Shown: positions 26,509-34,697 of the stretch, in pieces
Layout: each line of letters starts with the position of its first letter
Numbering within the stretch: position 1 is the stretch's first letter
Assembly (NCBI RefSeq): GCF_002776575.1
Contig: NZ_CP022548.1
Coordinates: forward strand, 1,751,001-1,815,000
Length of the DNA stretch: 64,000 nucleotides
Direction of reading: 5' to 3'
DNA from: Sphingorhabdus sp. YGSMI21
Lineage (GTDB): Bacteria; Pseudomonadota; Alphaproteobacteria; Sphingomonadales; Sphingomonadaceae
The notes under the pieces: generated by a model
The model's database searches: none
Told to the model about the DNA's origin: nothing
What the model saw: the letters and a program-made list of their open reading frames with translations, nothing else
Translations under genes and position numbers: made by a program

Positions 26509-26943
26509 TCATTTCACCCGGGTCCAGTTCTGTCCCTGACAGATGAAGGCGACACAGCCTTTCATCTTCAGACTGTTGGCCGAGTTCAGGCTGACTTCCG
26601 AACGATAGGTTCTACCGGATTTCGGATCATAGACCTTGCCGCGCCAGATATCGCCATCGGGTTTGAACCCGGTCAAAATCGCCATGCCGAGCAAGGTGCG
26701 GCTGCGCAGGCTTTTGTCGGGATTGTTGACATCCTTCTGCCCCACTCCGTTTGGCGGCCGCACCAGATATTTATGGATGCGGCCACAGACGCTGGCGCCG
26801 CATTTTGAAATCTTGATGATGGCATCGCGGTCTTGCGTGATCCATTCACCCTGGATCGAATCCGCGGCCTGTACCGGAGCGGCAACCGTCAGGGCGGCAA
26901 AGGCCAGTCCTGCCGCTAACATACCGGCGTTCCGTTTAGGCAT
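26509..26943 (-). CDS. DUF2147 family exported protein
   Basis: 144 residues with a signal peptide (AAGLAFAALTVAAPVQAADS) and a mature part of DUF2147 type: IQGEWITQDRDAIIKISKCGASVCGRI, KVYDPKSGRTYRSEVSL, LKMKGCVAFICQGQNWTRV. It is a small periplasmic calycin-like beta protein of unknown ligand. ATG 26943 has GGGGAG upstream; an earlier TTG at 26949 is less likely. Confidence 0.85.
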   Translation of the reverse strand: MPKRNAGMLAAGLAFAALTVAAPVQAADSIQGEWITQDRDAIIKISKCGASVCGRIHKYLVRPPNGVGQKDVNNPDKSLRSRTLLGMAILTGFKPDGDIWRGKVYDPKSGRTYRSEVSLNSANSLKMKGCVAFICQGQNWTRVK

Positions 26944-26984
26944 GATCAAGCTCCCCGGCGATATCTCCGATTTTCGGGATATCT

Positions 26985-28244
26985 CTATAAATCGTCGAGC
27001 TTTGCTAGCTTGTCCCGGGTTACGCCAATCTGAACGCGCCGGAACAACTTGCCCTCTTCGGCCCAGAACACAAAGGCCAGCGACGCGATGCCGCAGACCA
27101 TGAAGCCCGTGGCGAGCGGCAAGACCGTGCCGTCAAATTGCAGCCCGATCGCTGCACCGATCATCGCCGAGAGGCCGGAACGGGAAAAATTCTGGAAGGA
27201 GGAAGCCACGCCGGCCGTCTTGCCGAACGGCTGCATGGCGATGGAACTGAAATTCGCGCCGGTGAAACCGACCATTGCCATCGAGGGCACCAGTACCGCT
27301 GTGAACGACCACAGATTGAGCATGTCAGCCTCTGCGAGAATGAAATGGACGATCGATACGAAGATGAAAAAGATCAGCGCGGATTGCGAGACCCGGCGTG
27401 CGCCAAAGCGCATGACGATCCGCGAATTGGTGAAACTGGCGATCGACATCGCGCCGGCGCTCAAGGCGAAAATAAAGGCAAAAATATCGCCGGCATCGAA
27501 TATGTCGAAAAATATCTGCTGTGCCGAGGCGATATAGGCGAAAAGCGGGGCCATCATCAGGCCGCTGGCGATGACATGGCCAAAGCTGTTGCGGTTGAAG
27601 ATCACATTATACCAGGCCGATGCAACGGATTTGAACCGGATCGGCGTCTTGTCGTCGGGATGCAGGGTCTCGGGCAAGCGGCTGCTCACCCATAGAAAGG
27701 TCGCCAGGCCCGCGGTAGCCAGAACCAGAAATATCGCCTTCCAGGGCGCAACATGCAGGACCATCTGCCCGACCAGCGGCGCCGTGATCGGGACGATCAT
27801 GAACACCATCATGATGGTGGACATCGACCGCGCCATGGCGTCGCCGTCATACCGGTCCCGGATGATGCTGTTTGCCAGCACACCCATTGCCGAGGCGGCC
27901 AGCCCCTGGATGAAACGGCCGATCAGCAGTAACTGATAATCCCAGGCAAGCGCGCATAATATGGCAAATATGGTGTAGATGGAGATGGTCACCAGAAGCA
28001 CAGGCTTGCGACCGTATCGGTCCGCCAGCGACCCGTACAGGATCGAGCCGATCGCCATGCCGTAAATATAGGATGTTATCGTCCATTGCCGGTCATTGAC
28101 GCTGGGGAGGGAAAAGTCGTCGGAGATCAGCCCCAGGGCTGGCAGCATGATATCGATCGCCAGCGCGTTCAGCGACATCAGGCTGGCCATCATGATGACA
28201 AGTTCGGTGCGACCTATGGGGAAGGGGAGAGCTTTGCGTTGCAC
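26985..28244 (-). CDS. Bcr/CflA-type MFS multidrug efflux transporter
   Basis: About 419 residues, 12 transmembrane helices. The first helix region MSLNALAIDIMLPALGLI and the loop GSLADRYGRKPVLL (MFS motif A) are typical of the Bcr/CflA drug:proton antiporter group. It exports toxic compounds across the inner membrane. The frame is open much further upstream (to 28775), but family length points to the GTG at 28244. It is divergent from the pentapeptide-repeat gene. Confidence 0.82.
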   Translation of the reverse strand: MQRKALPFPIGRTELVIMMASLMSLNALAIDIMLPALGLISDDFSLPSVNDRQWTITSYIYGMAIGSILYGSLADRYGRKPVLLVTISIYTIFAILCALAWDYQLLLIGRFIQGLAASAMGVLANSIIRDRYDGDAMARSMSTIMMVFMIVPITAPLVGQMVLHVAPWKAIFLVLATAGLATFLWVSSRLPETLHPDDKTPIRFKSVASAWYNVIFNRNSFGHVIASGLMMAPLFAYIASAQQIFFDIFDAGDIFAFIFALSAGAMSIASFTNSRIVMRFGARRVSQSALIFFIFVSIVHFILAEADMLNLWSFTAVLVPSMAMVGFTGANFSSIAMQPFGKTAGVASSFQNFSRSGLSAMIGAAIGLQFDGTVLPLATGFMVCGIASLAFVFWAEEGKLFRRVQIGVTRDKLAKLDDL

Positions 28245-28335
28245 CGGTGGCCTATGGCAAGAACAGGCGGTTGTGGCTATAGTGTAAATGAACAGCCCGA
28301 GCCTTTGCCGGGCTCTGCCAACGGGGGAAAAGGGA

Positions 28336-29907
28336 ATGCCAAAGCCATGGTTGCCAAAGCTTGTGCTGGTCATGGCGACGCTGGCCGGCACGACCGCTTC
28401 ACAGGCAGAATCCGCGGCTGCCGGGACCAGCTGCGCTTCTGCCTCGGGCGATATCTGGGGCGACGGCCAGCCGGATATCGCGCGGGAAGAGGTTGATGGC
28501 GAACGAATAGAATCTCTCGCCGATTTTTCGTATATGACCGAACGCCGGATAGCGGATGTGACCTTCATCAGGGGCGGCCGGTTTTCCGGCTGGGATTTCA
28601 GCGGAATGTCGCTGCCCGGCATATGCTTTGAGGAAAGCGATCTGTCAGGCGCCAATTTCGCGGGCGCGCTGGCACCGGGGGCGGGCTTCATCAAGGCCGA
28701 TCTGAGCGGTGCGAACATGAACGGCGTGCATATGTCCGGCGTCCTGTTCCGCAACGCCGGTCTGAAAAATGTCACGGCGAAGGGTGCCGATTTCTCCGAT
28801 GGTCATTTTGACGGTGGCTGGTTCGAGGGAAGCGTCGAGGGCTGGGATCTCGATGGCGCCGATATGTCAGGCTTCACCTTCGCCTGCGGGATAACGGTGC
28901 CGGATGGCTGTCCGGTCTATCAGGGCGGCGCGAAGATGACGGCCAGGGGTGCGGATTTCACCGATGCCACGCTGCACAGCTTTGGTCTGCATGCTGTCGA
29001 CCTGGCCGGCGCCAGAATCGACGGGACGATTATCGGACCCCGCCAATTGCCCTATCTGGCGAAAAGCGATTTTGACGGCGCGGTGATCCTGCGCGGGGGC
29101 GAATATGATGCGAGCCTGACCAGCGAAGAAGCAAAGCAGCTATTGGCCGGAAATGTGGCGGAGGAGACGGCACAAACGCACCCGTCCTTCGACTGCGGCA
29201 AGGCGGCCAGCAAGGTGGAGCGCGAAATCTGCGGCGAATATGCCGATGATCTGCGCGCGGCGGATCGGGCGATTGCAGACCTGTACAAGCGGGCGAAGGC
29301 CAAGGATGCCGGTGTGCAGAACAGCCAGCGGGCCTGGCTGAAACAGCGCAATCTTTGCGACGCGGCGGAATATCCCGGAGATTGCATCCGGGAAAGCTAC
29401 AGCACGCGGAAAGGGCAATTGCTTGGCCTGCTGGGCGAGCAGGACTGGCTGGATCGCGGCGAGGCGGCGTTGTTTGTCGACGATCTGCTGCCCTTGCCCG
29501 CTGCCATGGCCGGGTCGGATCTGTTCGGCAAAATTGCACCGGTTCTGATCGGTGCCTCTATGACCGAGATATTGATCGAGCGCGGCGATGACGGGCTCTA
29601 TGCGATCAAGGGGAATGCAGTGGGTGCCAATGCGCATTTGTGCAGCATCTACGCCTCCCATCTCTATCTCGACAATTCATCCGGCTGGTATATCCCGGTG
29701 TCCGAAGGGGCGGCGAATCCGGTCTTCCGGATTTTTGGAAACCGGCTGGAAATATTTGCAGGAGGCCATCCGGATTATGAAAAACATCCCGAAGCGGCAG
29801 ATATCATGAGTTGCGGGATGCGCGCCGGTTTCGGCGAGACGATCCGCGCCAATGTCAGTGACGCGCTGATCGAACGCTATCGGAAATCGCTGAACGAGGA
29901 CATGTAG
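28336..29907 (+). CDS. Exported pentapeptide-repeat protein with LprI-like domain
   Basis: 523 residues from ATG 28336 (GGGGGAAAAGGG upstream). A signal peptide (LVLVMATLAGTTASQAES) is followed by pentapeptide-type repeats over residues ~80-240 (DLSGANFAGA, DLSGANMNGV, GADFTDATL). A lysozyme-inhibitor LprI-like/DUF1311 domain then occurs around residues 280-360 (FDCGKAASKVEREICG, RAWLKQRNLCD, CIRESYSTRKGQL) with six Cys. The C-terminal ~150 residues are a separate unknown domain. It is probably periplasmic; an inhibitory role towards lysozyme-like attack is possible from the LprI domain only. Confidence 0.78.
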   Translation: MPKPWLPKLVLVMATLAGTTASQAESAAAGTSCASASGDIWGDGQPDIAREEVDGERIESLADFSYMTERRIADVTFIRGGRFSGWDFSGMSLPGICFEESDLSGANFAGALAPGAGFIKADLSGANMNGVHMSGVLFRNAGLKNVTAKGADFSDGHFDGGWFEGSVEGWDLDGADMSGFTFACGITVPDGCPVYQGGAKMTARGADFTDATLHSFGLHAVDLAGARIDGTIIGPRQLPYLAKSDFDGAVILRGGEYDASLTSEEAKQLLAGNVAEETAQTHPSFDCGKAASKVEREICGEYADDLRAADRAIADLYKRAKAKDAGVQNSQRAWLKQRNLCDAAEYPGDCIRESYSTRKGQLLGLLGEQDWLDRGEAALFVDDLLPLPAAMAGSDLFGKIAPVLIGASMTEILIERGDDGLYAIKGNAVGANAHLCSIYASHLYLDNSSGWYIPVSEGAANPVFRIFGNRLEIFAGGHPDYEKHPEAADIMSCGMRAGFGETIRANVSDALIERYRKSLNEDM

Positions 29908-29946
29908 CTTCTCCCCAAGCGGCAAAACAGACGCTAGACTTAGGCC

Positions 29947-31056
29947 ATGTCCGACTCCGCTCCAGACCTGCTCCAGCGCAAGATCATCCATATCGATATG
30001 GATGCCTTTTTTGCCAGCGTCGAGCAGCGGGATTTTCCCGAGCTGCGTGGCAAGCCGGTGGCAGTGGGCGGCTCGTCGAAGCGGGGGGTGGTGGCGGCGG
30101 CCTCTTATGAAGCGCGCAAATTTGGCGTACGCTCGGCCATGGCGTCGGTCACCGCCAAACGGCGCTGCCCCGATCTGATTTTCGTCAAGCACCGGTTCGA
30201 GGTCTATCGCGAGGTGTCTCAGCAGATCCGGGCGATCTTCCGCATGCACAGCGATCTGGTCGAGCCGCTGTCGCTGGATGAAGCTTATATCGATGTGACA
30301 GAGGACAAGATGGGGATCGGCAATGCGACAAGAATCGCCGAGATGATTCGCGCCGAAATCAAAAAGCAGACCGGTCTCACCGCCAGCGCCGGGGTCAGCT
30401 ATAACAAGTTCATTGCCAAGATCGCCTCGGACCAGAACAAGCCCGACGGCATTTGCGTGATCAAGCCCCATCAGGGCGCGGATTTTGTTGCCGGGCTGCC
30501 GGTGCGGCGCTTTTACGGGGTTGGCCCGAAGACGGCGGAGCGGATGGCGAAGCTCGACATCCACACCGGCGCCGATCTGCGCGCGCAATCGCAGGATTTC
30601 CTGAGTCGGCATTTCGGCAAGTCGGCGGGCTATCTGTTTCGCGCCTCGCGCGGCGTCGATCATCGCGAAGTGCGGTCAAACCGTATCCGCAAGTCGGTCG
30701 GTGGAGAGCGGACCTATGGCGACGATCTGGTCAGCGACAGCGACATGCACGACGCCTTCGAGACGATCATCGATATCGTCTGGAACAGCATCGAGAAATG
30801 CGAGGTGCGCGGACGGACGGTGACGCTGAAGGCGAAATATGCCGACTTCCGGCAGGTGACGCGTTCCCACTCGGTGGATCATTATGTCGCGGACAAGAAT
30901 GAATTTGCGCGCATCGGGCGGGACTTGCTGGCGAGTATCATGCCGGTGGAAAATGGGGTGCGGCTGCTCGGACTGACGCTGGCCAATCTGGAAGGCGCGG
31001 AAGCGAACGCAGTGGAACCGCCCGACGACAGTGAGCAGGCAGCGTTCGAATTTTAG
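29947..31056 (+). CDS. dinB: DNA polymerase IV
   Basis: 369 residues of a Y-family polymerase. Catalytic motifs: HIDMDAFFASVEQRD at the N-terminus, SLDEAYIDVT (D-E) in the palm, and the HhH-like segment FYGVGPKTAERMAKLDI. It performs translesion synthesis. No obvious LexA box was found by eye in the short upstream region. Confidence 0.95.
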   Translation: MSDSAPDLLQRKIIHIDMDAFFASVEQRDFPELRGKPVAVGGSSKRGVVAAASYEARKFGVRSAMASVTAKRRCPDLIFVKHRFEVYREVSQQIRAIFRMHSDLVEPLSLDEAYIDVTEDKMGIGNATRIAEMIRAEIKKQTGLTASAGVSYNKFIAKIASDQNKPDGICVIKPHQGADFVAGLPVRRFYGVGPKTAERMAKLDIHTGADLRAQSQDFLSRHFGKSAGYLFRASRGVDHREVRSNRIRKSVGGERTYGDDLVSDSDMHDAFETIIDIVWNSIEKCEVRGRTVTLKAKYADFRQVTRSHSVDHYVADKNEFARIGRDLLASIMPVENGVRLLGLTLANLEGAEANAVEPPDDSEQAAFEF

Positions 31057-31072
31057 CGGGGGCAAGAGCGAG

Positions 31073-31199
31073 GTGCTCCGCGCTTGACGCGGAGTTCTGC
31101 TTCACAACGCGCGCTCTTGCCTCCCGGGACTCCGCGGGAGACGCGCGGCACAATATGACAGGTTCTTGTCGCCATGGCTCCGCGTCAAGCGCGGAGCAC
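31073..31199 (+). repeat. Palindromic repeat, family B, copy 1
   Basis: Inverted repeat whose ends are GTGCTCCGCGCTTGACGCGG and its near-complement ending GCGCGGAGCAC (127 bp). Further copies at 32326 and 41404. The centre carries an extra small palindrome (CTCCCGGGACTCCGCGGGAG). Confidence 0.75.
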
Positions 31200-31222
31200 G
31201 ATCACGCGCAGGACACGGGTGG

Positions 31223-31297
31223 TCAGACACACATTTCTTCGTAGATCGGGCTGACATCGCCATGCCCCTCGCCGTTGCAGAGGTTTAGCCTTGCCAT
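31223..31297 (-). pseudogene. Fragment duplicating the 3' end of gshA
   Basis: On the reverse strand a 24-codon frame ends GHGDVSPIYEEMCV, closely matching the true gshA C-terminus WNGDVSRIYDEMSF at 32433. The similarity continues into the flank: a family B repeat abuts both the fragment and the real gshA end. This looks like a duplicated 3' end left on the far side of the padR-HAAS pair. Very short, so the call rests on the shared arrangement. Confidence 0.5.
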
Positions 31298-31320
31298 AAA
31301 TTATACCCTGCAATACATAG

Positions 31321-31331
31321 TAACAATGTTA
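31321..31331 (+). promoter_or_regulatory. Possible PadR operator
   Basis: TAACAATGTTA is an 11-bp palindrome (five-base arms around one base), located 11 bases before the padR ATG in a locally AT-rich stretch, the usual place for PadR autorepression. Confidence 0.35.
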
Positions 31332-31342
31332 AGCAAGGCACC

Positions 31343-31723
31343 ATGATGGAAACGCAAGCACATATTGAGTCGAAATGGGATGCCCAGCTCCGCAAGGGAA
31401 CGCTGGAGCTGGTCATTTTGGCGATATTGAAAGAGCGGCGGCTTTATGGCCTCGAGCTGCTCGGCCAGCTGCAATCGCTCGAGACAACGGCGATAACCGA
31501 AGGGACTTTATACCCCCTACTGGACCGGCTGAAACGGGACGGCCTTGTCGATGCCCATTGGCAGCAAGAGGGCGAAACAAGGCCTCGCAAATATTACAAG
31601 CTCACCATGAAGGGCGAGGAGAAGCTGGCCGATCTGACGATCCGCTGGCGCAAATCCATCGAAGATATTGAAACCTTATTGAACAATCCCGGGCCGGGAC
31701 CGATCCGCCCGAAAGGAGACTGA
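31343..31723 (+). CDS. PadR family transcriptional regulator
   Basis: 126 residues. LRKGTLELVILAILKERRLYGLELLGQL followed by ITEGTLYPLLDRLKRDGLVDAHWQQ is the PadR winged-helix signature. It probably represses itself and the membrane-protein gene one base downstream (a common PadR partnership). Confidence 0.9.
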   Translation: MMETQAHIESKWDAQLRKGTLELVILAILKERRLYGLELLGQLQSLETTAITEGTLYPLLDRLKRDGLVDAHWQQEGETRPRKYYKLTMKGEEKLADLTIRWRKSIEDIETLLNNPGPGPIRPKGD

Positions 31724-31724
31724 T

Positions 31725-32279
31725 ATGTCAGACCGCGAGATGATCCACGATTACCTGCAATCGCTGATGCGCTTCCTGTCCCGCCTCGACCAGGAAGATG
31801 CCGATGACGTGCTGCGCGAAATCGAGAGCCATATCTATGATGTAATGGAAATGCGGGAAGAAAACGGTCAAATGATCGATGCTTCGGCCATATTGGAAGG
31901 CTTCGGCCAGCCGCGCGATCTCGCCAGCCAATATGTCGACCATATTTTGAAGGGTGCTCCGCCGCCCAGCGGCTTCAAGGCAATCCAGCGGGTGAAACGG
32001 GGCGCAACGAGCGGACTGCGCTACGCGACCGCTCTGGTCGGCTATGTCACGGCTGCGACCCTGATCATTATCGGTCTTTACAAGCTGGTCGATCCCGATG
32101 CGGTCGGCTTCTGGGCGAATGAATCGGGGGAATCCGTTGTGATCGGCGCTTTGTCGGAAGTTCCGGCGGGTACGCACGAGCTAATGGGATGGTGGCTGAC
32201 GCCGGTCGCGGTCCTGTTGGGCATCGGCGCGGCTTTTCTGACCAGCAGGCTGCTCGGGGTTTTGAAACTGAAGAGCTGA
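31725..32279 (+). CDS. HAAS/DUF1700-like membrane protein
   Basis: 184 residues. The N-terminal ~80 residues (LRFLSRLDQEDADDVLREIESHI, FGQPRDLASQYV) form the all-alpha HAAS/DUF1700-type domain that typically partners with PadR regulators. Two or three transmembrane helices follow (about residues 105-125 and 150-178). It is located one base after padR and presumably co-transcribed. It may act as a membrane sensor; inference from the pairing. Confidence 0.8.
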   Translation: MSDREMIHDYLQSLMRFLSRLDQEDADDVLREIESHIYDVMEMREENGQMIDASAILEGFGQPRDLASQYVDHILKGAPPPSGFKAIQRVKRGATSGLRYATALVGYVTAATLIIIGLYKLVDPDAVGFWANESGESVVIGALSEVPAGTHELMGWWLTPVAVLLGIGAAFLTSRLLGVLKLKS

Positions 32280-32325
32280 GTTCTGGCCGTTCGTAGTGCG
32301 TCGGCCACCGAGCGGGTGTGGGCCT

Positions 32326-32404
32326 GTGCTCCGCACTTGATGCGGAGCTCTGCATTACAAAGAACGCTTTTTGCCTTCAGGGCTCCGCGTCGAGCGCGGA
32401 GCAC
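32326..32404 (+). repeat. Palindromic repeat, family B, copy 2
   Basis: 79 bp with complementary ends (GTGCTCCGCACTTGATGCGG ... CGAGCGCGGAGCAC), lying between the convergent HAAS gene and gshA. Confidence 0.75.
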
Positions 32405-32432
32405 AAATCTATGCGACGCGCAGTGAGGGTGT

Positions 32433-33809
32433 TCAGAAACTCATCTCGTCATAGATCCGGCTGACATCGCCGTTCCATTCGCCATGATAGCGGTCGAGCA
32501 ATTGTGCTGCCGGTGACTTGCCCTTGGCGACGACTTCGCGGAGTGGATCGAGGAAGCCGCTTTCATTGTCGCCGCTGGTGTTGAGACGGTTGCGCGCAGT
32601 GAGGCCAGCCGACGATATGTCGAGGATTTCCAAGGCCAGGTCTTTCAGCGTCTGGCCATTGGGAATCGGTGTATCGAGCCCGAGCTTGGGCACGCCGTTG
32701 CGCAGTGCTTCGCGTTCTTCCATGGTCCAGCCCTTGACCCGGTCCCATGCGGCATCGAGCGCCGTCTGGTCATAGAGCAGGCCGACCCAGAATGCGGGCA
32801 GGGCGCAGATGCGGTTCCACGGGCCGCCATCGGCGCCGCGCATCTCGAGGAAGCTTTTCAGGCGTACTTCGGGGAAGGCGGTCGAAAGATGGTCGTTCCA
32901 GTCGGACATGGTCGGTTTCTCGCACGGCAGGACCGAAAGATTGCCCTTCAGGAAATCGCGGAAGCTGAGGCCCGCAGCGTCAATATATTTGCCGTCGCGG
33001 AAGACGAAATACATCGGCACATCGAGCATATATTCGGCGTAGCGTTCGTAGCCGAAGCCGTCCTCGAATACGAAGGGCAGCATGCCGGTGCGGTGCGGAT
33101 CGGTGTCCGACCAGATATGGCTGCGGAAGCTCTGGTAGCCATTGGGCTTGCCTTCGGTGAAGGGCGAATTGGCGAATAATGCGGTGGCCAGCGGTTGCAG
33201 CGCCAGCCCGACGCGGAATTTCTGCGCCATATCGGCTTCGCTGGCATAGTCGAGATTGACCTGGATCGTACAGGTGCGCAGCATCATGTCGAGGCCGAGA
33301 TTGCCGACGCGCGGCATATGGTCGAGCATGATCTGGTAGCGGCCCTTGGGCATGATCGGCAGTTCGGCGCGGGTCTTGTCGGGCCACATGCCCATGCCGA
33401 GAAAGCCGGTACCGGTCTTCTCGCCGATGGCTTTGACCTGCTGCAAATGGCGGCCGGTTTCGTTGCAGGTTTCGTGCAGATTTTCCAGCGGTGCGCCGGA
33501 CAGTTCCAGCTGGCCGGCTGGCTCGAGGCTGATCGCGCCGTCGCTGCCGGACATGGCGATAACCTTGCCGCCTTCTTCAACCGGTTTCCAGCCGAATTCC
33601 TGCATGGCGAGGAGCAGGTCCCTGATGCCGCCGGGTTCGTCATAGCTCGGCGCGTGATGGTCGGTGGTGGAATAGACGAATTTCTCGTGCTCGGTGCCGA
33701 TCCGCCAGCGGTCCTTGGCCTTCTCGCCTCCGACCATGGGTTCGACCAGCTGGCCGATATTCTCGATCACAGGATCGTTGCTGTCTGAAACCTGTCTAGT
33801 GCTCATCAT
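32433..33809 (-). CDS. gshA: Glutamate-cysteine ligase (alphaproteobacterial/plant type)
   Basis: 458 residues. The GTEHEKFVY, SLEPAGQLELSGAP and MLRTCTIQVNLDY motifs identify the class 3 glutamate-cysteine ligase found in alphaproteobacteria and plants. It makes gamma-glutamylcysteine, the first step in glutathione synthesis, in the cytoplasm. It ends WNGDVSRIYDEMSF; a duplicate of that end lies at 31223. Confidence 0.93.
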   Translation of the reverse strand: MMSTRQVSDSNDPVIENIGQLVEPMVGGEKAKDRWRIGTEHEKFVYSTTDHHAPSYDEPGGIRDLLLAMQEFGWKPVEEGGKVIAMSGSDGAISLEPAGQLELSGAPLENLHETCNETGRHLQQVKAIGEKTGTGFLGMGMWPDKTRAELPIMPKGRYQIMLDHMPRVGNLGLDMMLRTCTIQVNLDYASEADMAQKFRVGLALQPLATALFANSPFTEGKPNGYQSFRSHIWSDTDPHRTGMLPFVFEDGFGYERYAEYMLDVPMYFVFRDGKYIDAAGLSFRDFLKGNLSVLPCEKPTMSDWNDHLSTAFPEVRLKSFLEMRGADGGPWNRICALPAFWVGLLYDQTALDAAWDRVKGWTMEEREALRNGVPKLGLDTPIPNGQTLKDLALEILDISSAGLTARNRLNTSGDNESGFLDPLREVVAKGKSPAAQLLDRYHGEWNGDVSRIYDEMSF

Positions 33810-33881
33810 CCAGCCTTAGAAAATGATCGGTGGCTAGGCCACTGAAAAAAATACTGATCCGCTGAAAGCTATTGTTGCTTG

Positions 33882-34463
33882 TCAGAGCAACCAGCTGACG
33901 GCGGCGAAACCGCCGACGAACAATATGCCGACCACTGTGGTGGCGAACGCGAAATTCTTGTCGATCCAGATTTTCATCGGCGGCCCGAAAAAGCGCAGCA
34001 GCGCCGCAACCAGAAAGAAGCGCGCCGAACGGGCGATAATCGCCGCGCCGACCAGGATATGCAGCGGCATTGCGGTGCTGCCCGCGGCGATGGTGATCAC
34101 CTTGAACGGCAGCGGCGTGAAGCCGGCGAGCAGCACCACGATCCAGCCCTGTTCGTTGAAATTCTGCGCAAAAATATCGAATTTCTCGGTCACGCCGTAA
34201 AATTCGAGAATCGGCATGCCGACGGTTTCAAAGACGAAATAGCCGATGGCATAGCCGAGCAGCGCCCCGAGCACCGAGGCGACGGTGCAGATCAGGGCAT
34301 ACCACCAGGATTTTTCGGGCTTTGCCAGACACATGGGCGCGAGCATGACGTCCGGCGGGATCGGGAAGAAGCTGGATTCGGCAAAGCTGATCCCGGCGAG
34401 CCATTTCGGGGCTTGCCGGTGGGCTGCCTTGTCGAGCATCCATTCGTAGAGTTTCTTGAGCAT
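33882..34463 (-). CDS. YqaA/DedA-like VTT-domain membrane protein
   Basis: 193 residues with four to five hydrophobic helices. FAESSFFPIPPDVMLAPMCLA and ALLGYAIGYFVFETVG, plus FTPLPFKVITIAAG, are typical of the YqaA branch of the DedA/VTT family, thought to move lipids or ions across the inner membrane. It follows gshA by 72 bases on the same strand and is followed by a family A repeat. Confidence 0.85.
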   Translation of the reverse strand: MLKKLYEWMLDKAAHRQAPKWLAGISFAESSFFPIPPDVMLAPMCLAKPEKSWWYALICTVASVLGALLGYAIGYFVFETVGMPILEFYGVTEKFDIFAQNFNEQGWIVVLLAGFTPLPFKVITIAAGSTAMPLHILVGAAIIARSARFFLVAALLRFFGPPMKIWIDKNFAFATTVVGILFVGGFAAVSWLL

Positions 34464-34473
34464 TATTTTTTAG

Positions 34474-34682
34474 ACCTCAATCGCCGGGCGGGCGCATCCG
34501 CCTGCTTGGCTTTCCTCGCATAAGCTCGGGCGCGCGGTCGCGCTTGCCTCACTTCGCTCGGTTTTCCGGTCATGATACCGAGCGTAGCGAGGCAAGGCCG
34601 CTACAGAAAGTAGATGGCGTCCGCCGCGCCTTATTGGCGCGAAAGCCACGGGCGCGGATGCGCCCGCCCGGCGCCTGAGGTG
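34474..34682. repeat. Family A repeat, copy 2 (rearranged, inverted ends)
   Basis: Unlike other copies, both ends carry the same terminal sequence in opposite orientation: CGCCGGGCGGGCGCATCCGC at the left and GCGGATGCGCCCGCCCGGCG at the right, with the GCTTGCCTC/GAGGCAAGGC boxes between. It could be a fusion of two copies. No ORF inside. Confidence 0.7.
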
Positions 34683-34697
34683 CAAAGAACACTCCAT

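Noticed and set aside
26985-28775. Full 596-codon length for the MFS transporter
   Set aside because: The N-terminal ~177 residues are not membrane-like and overlap the divergent gene; MFS length fits a start near 28244.
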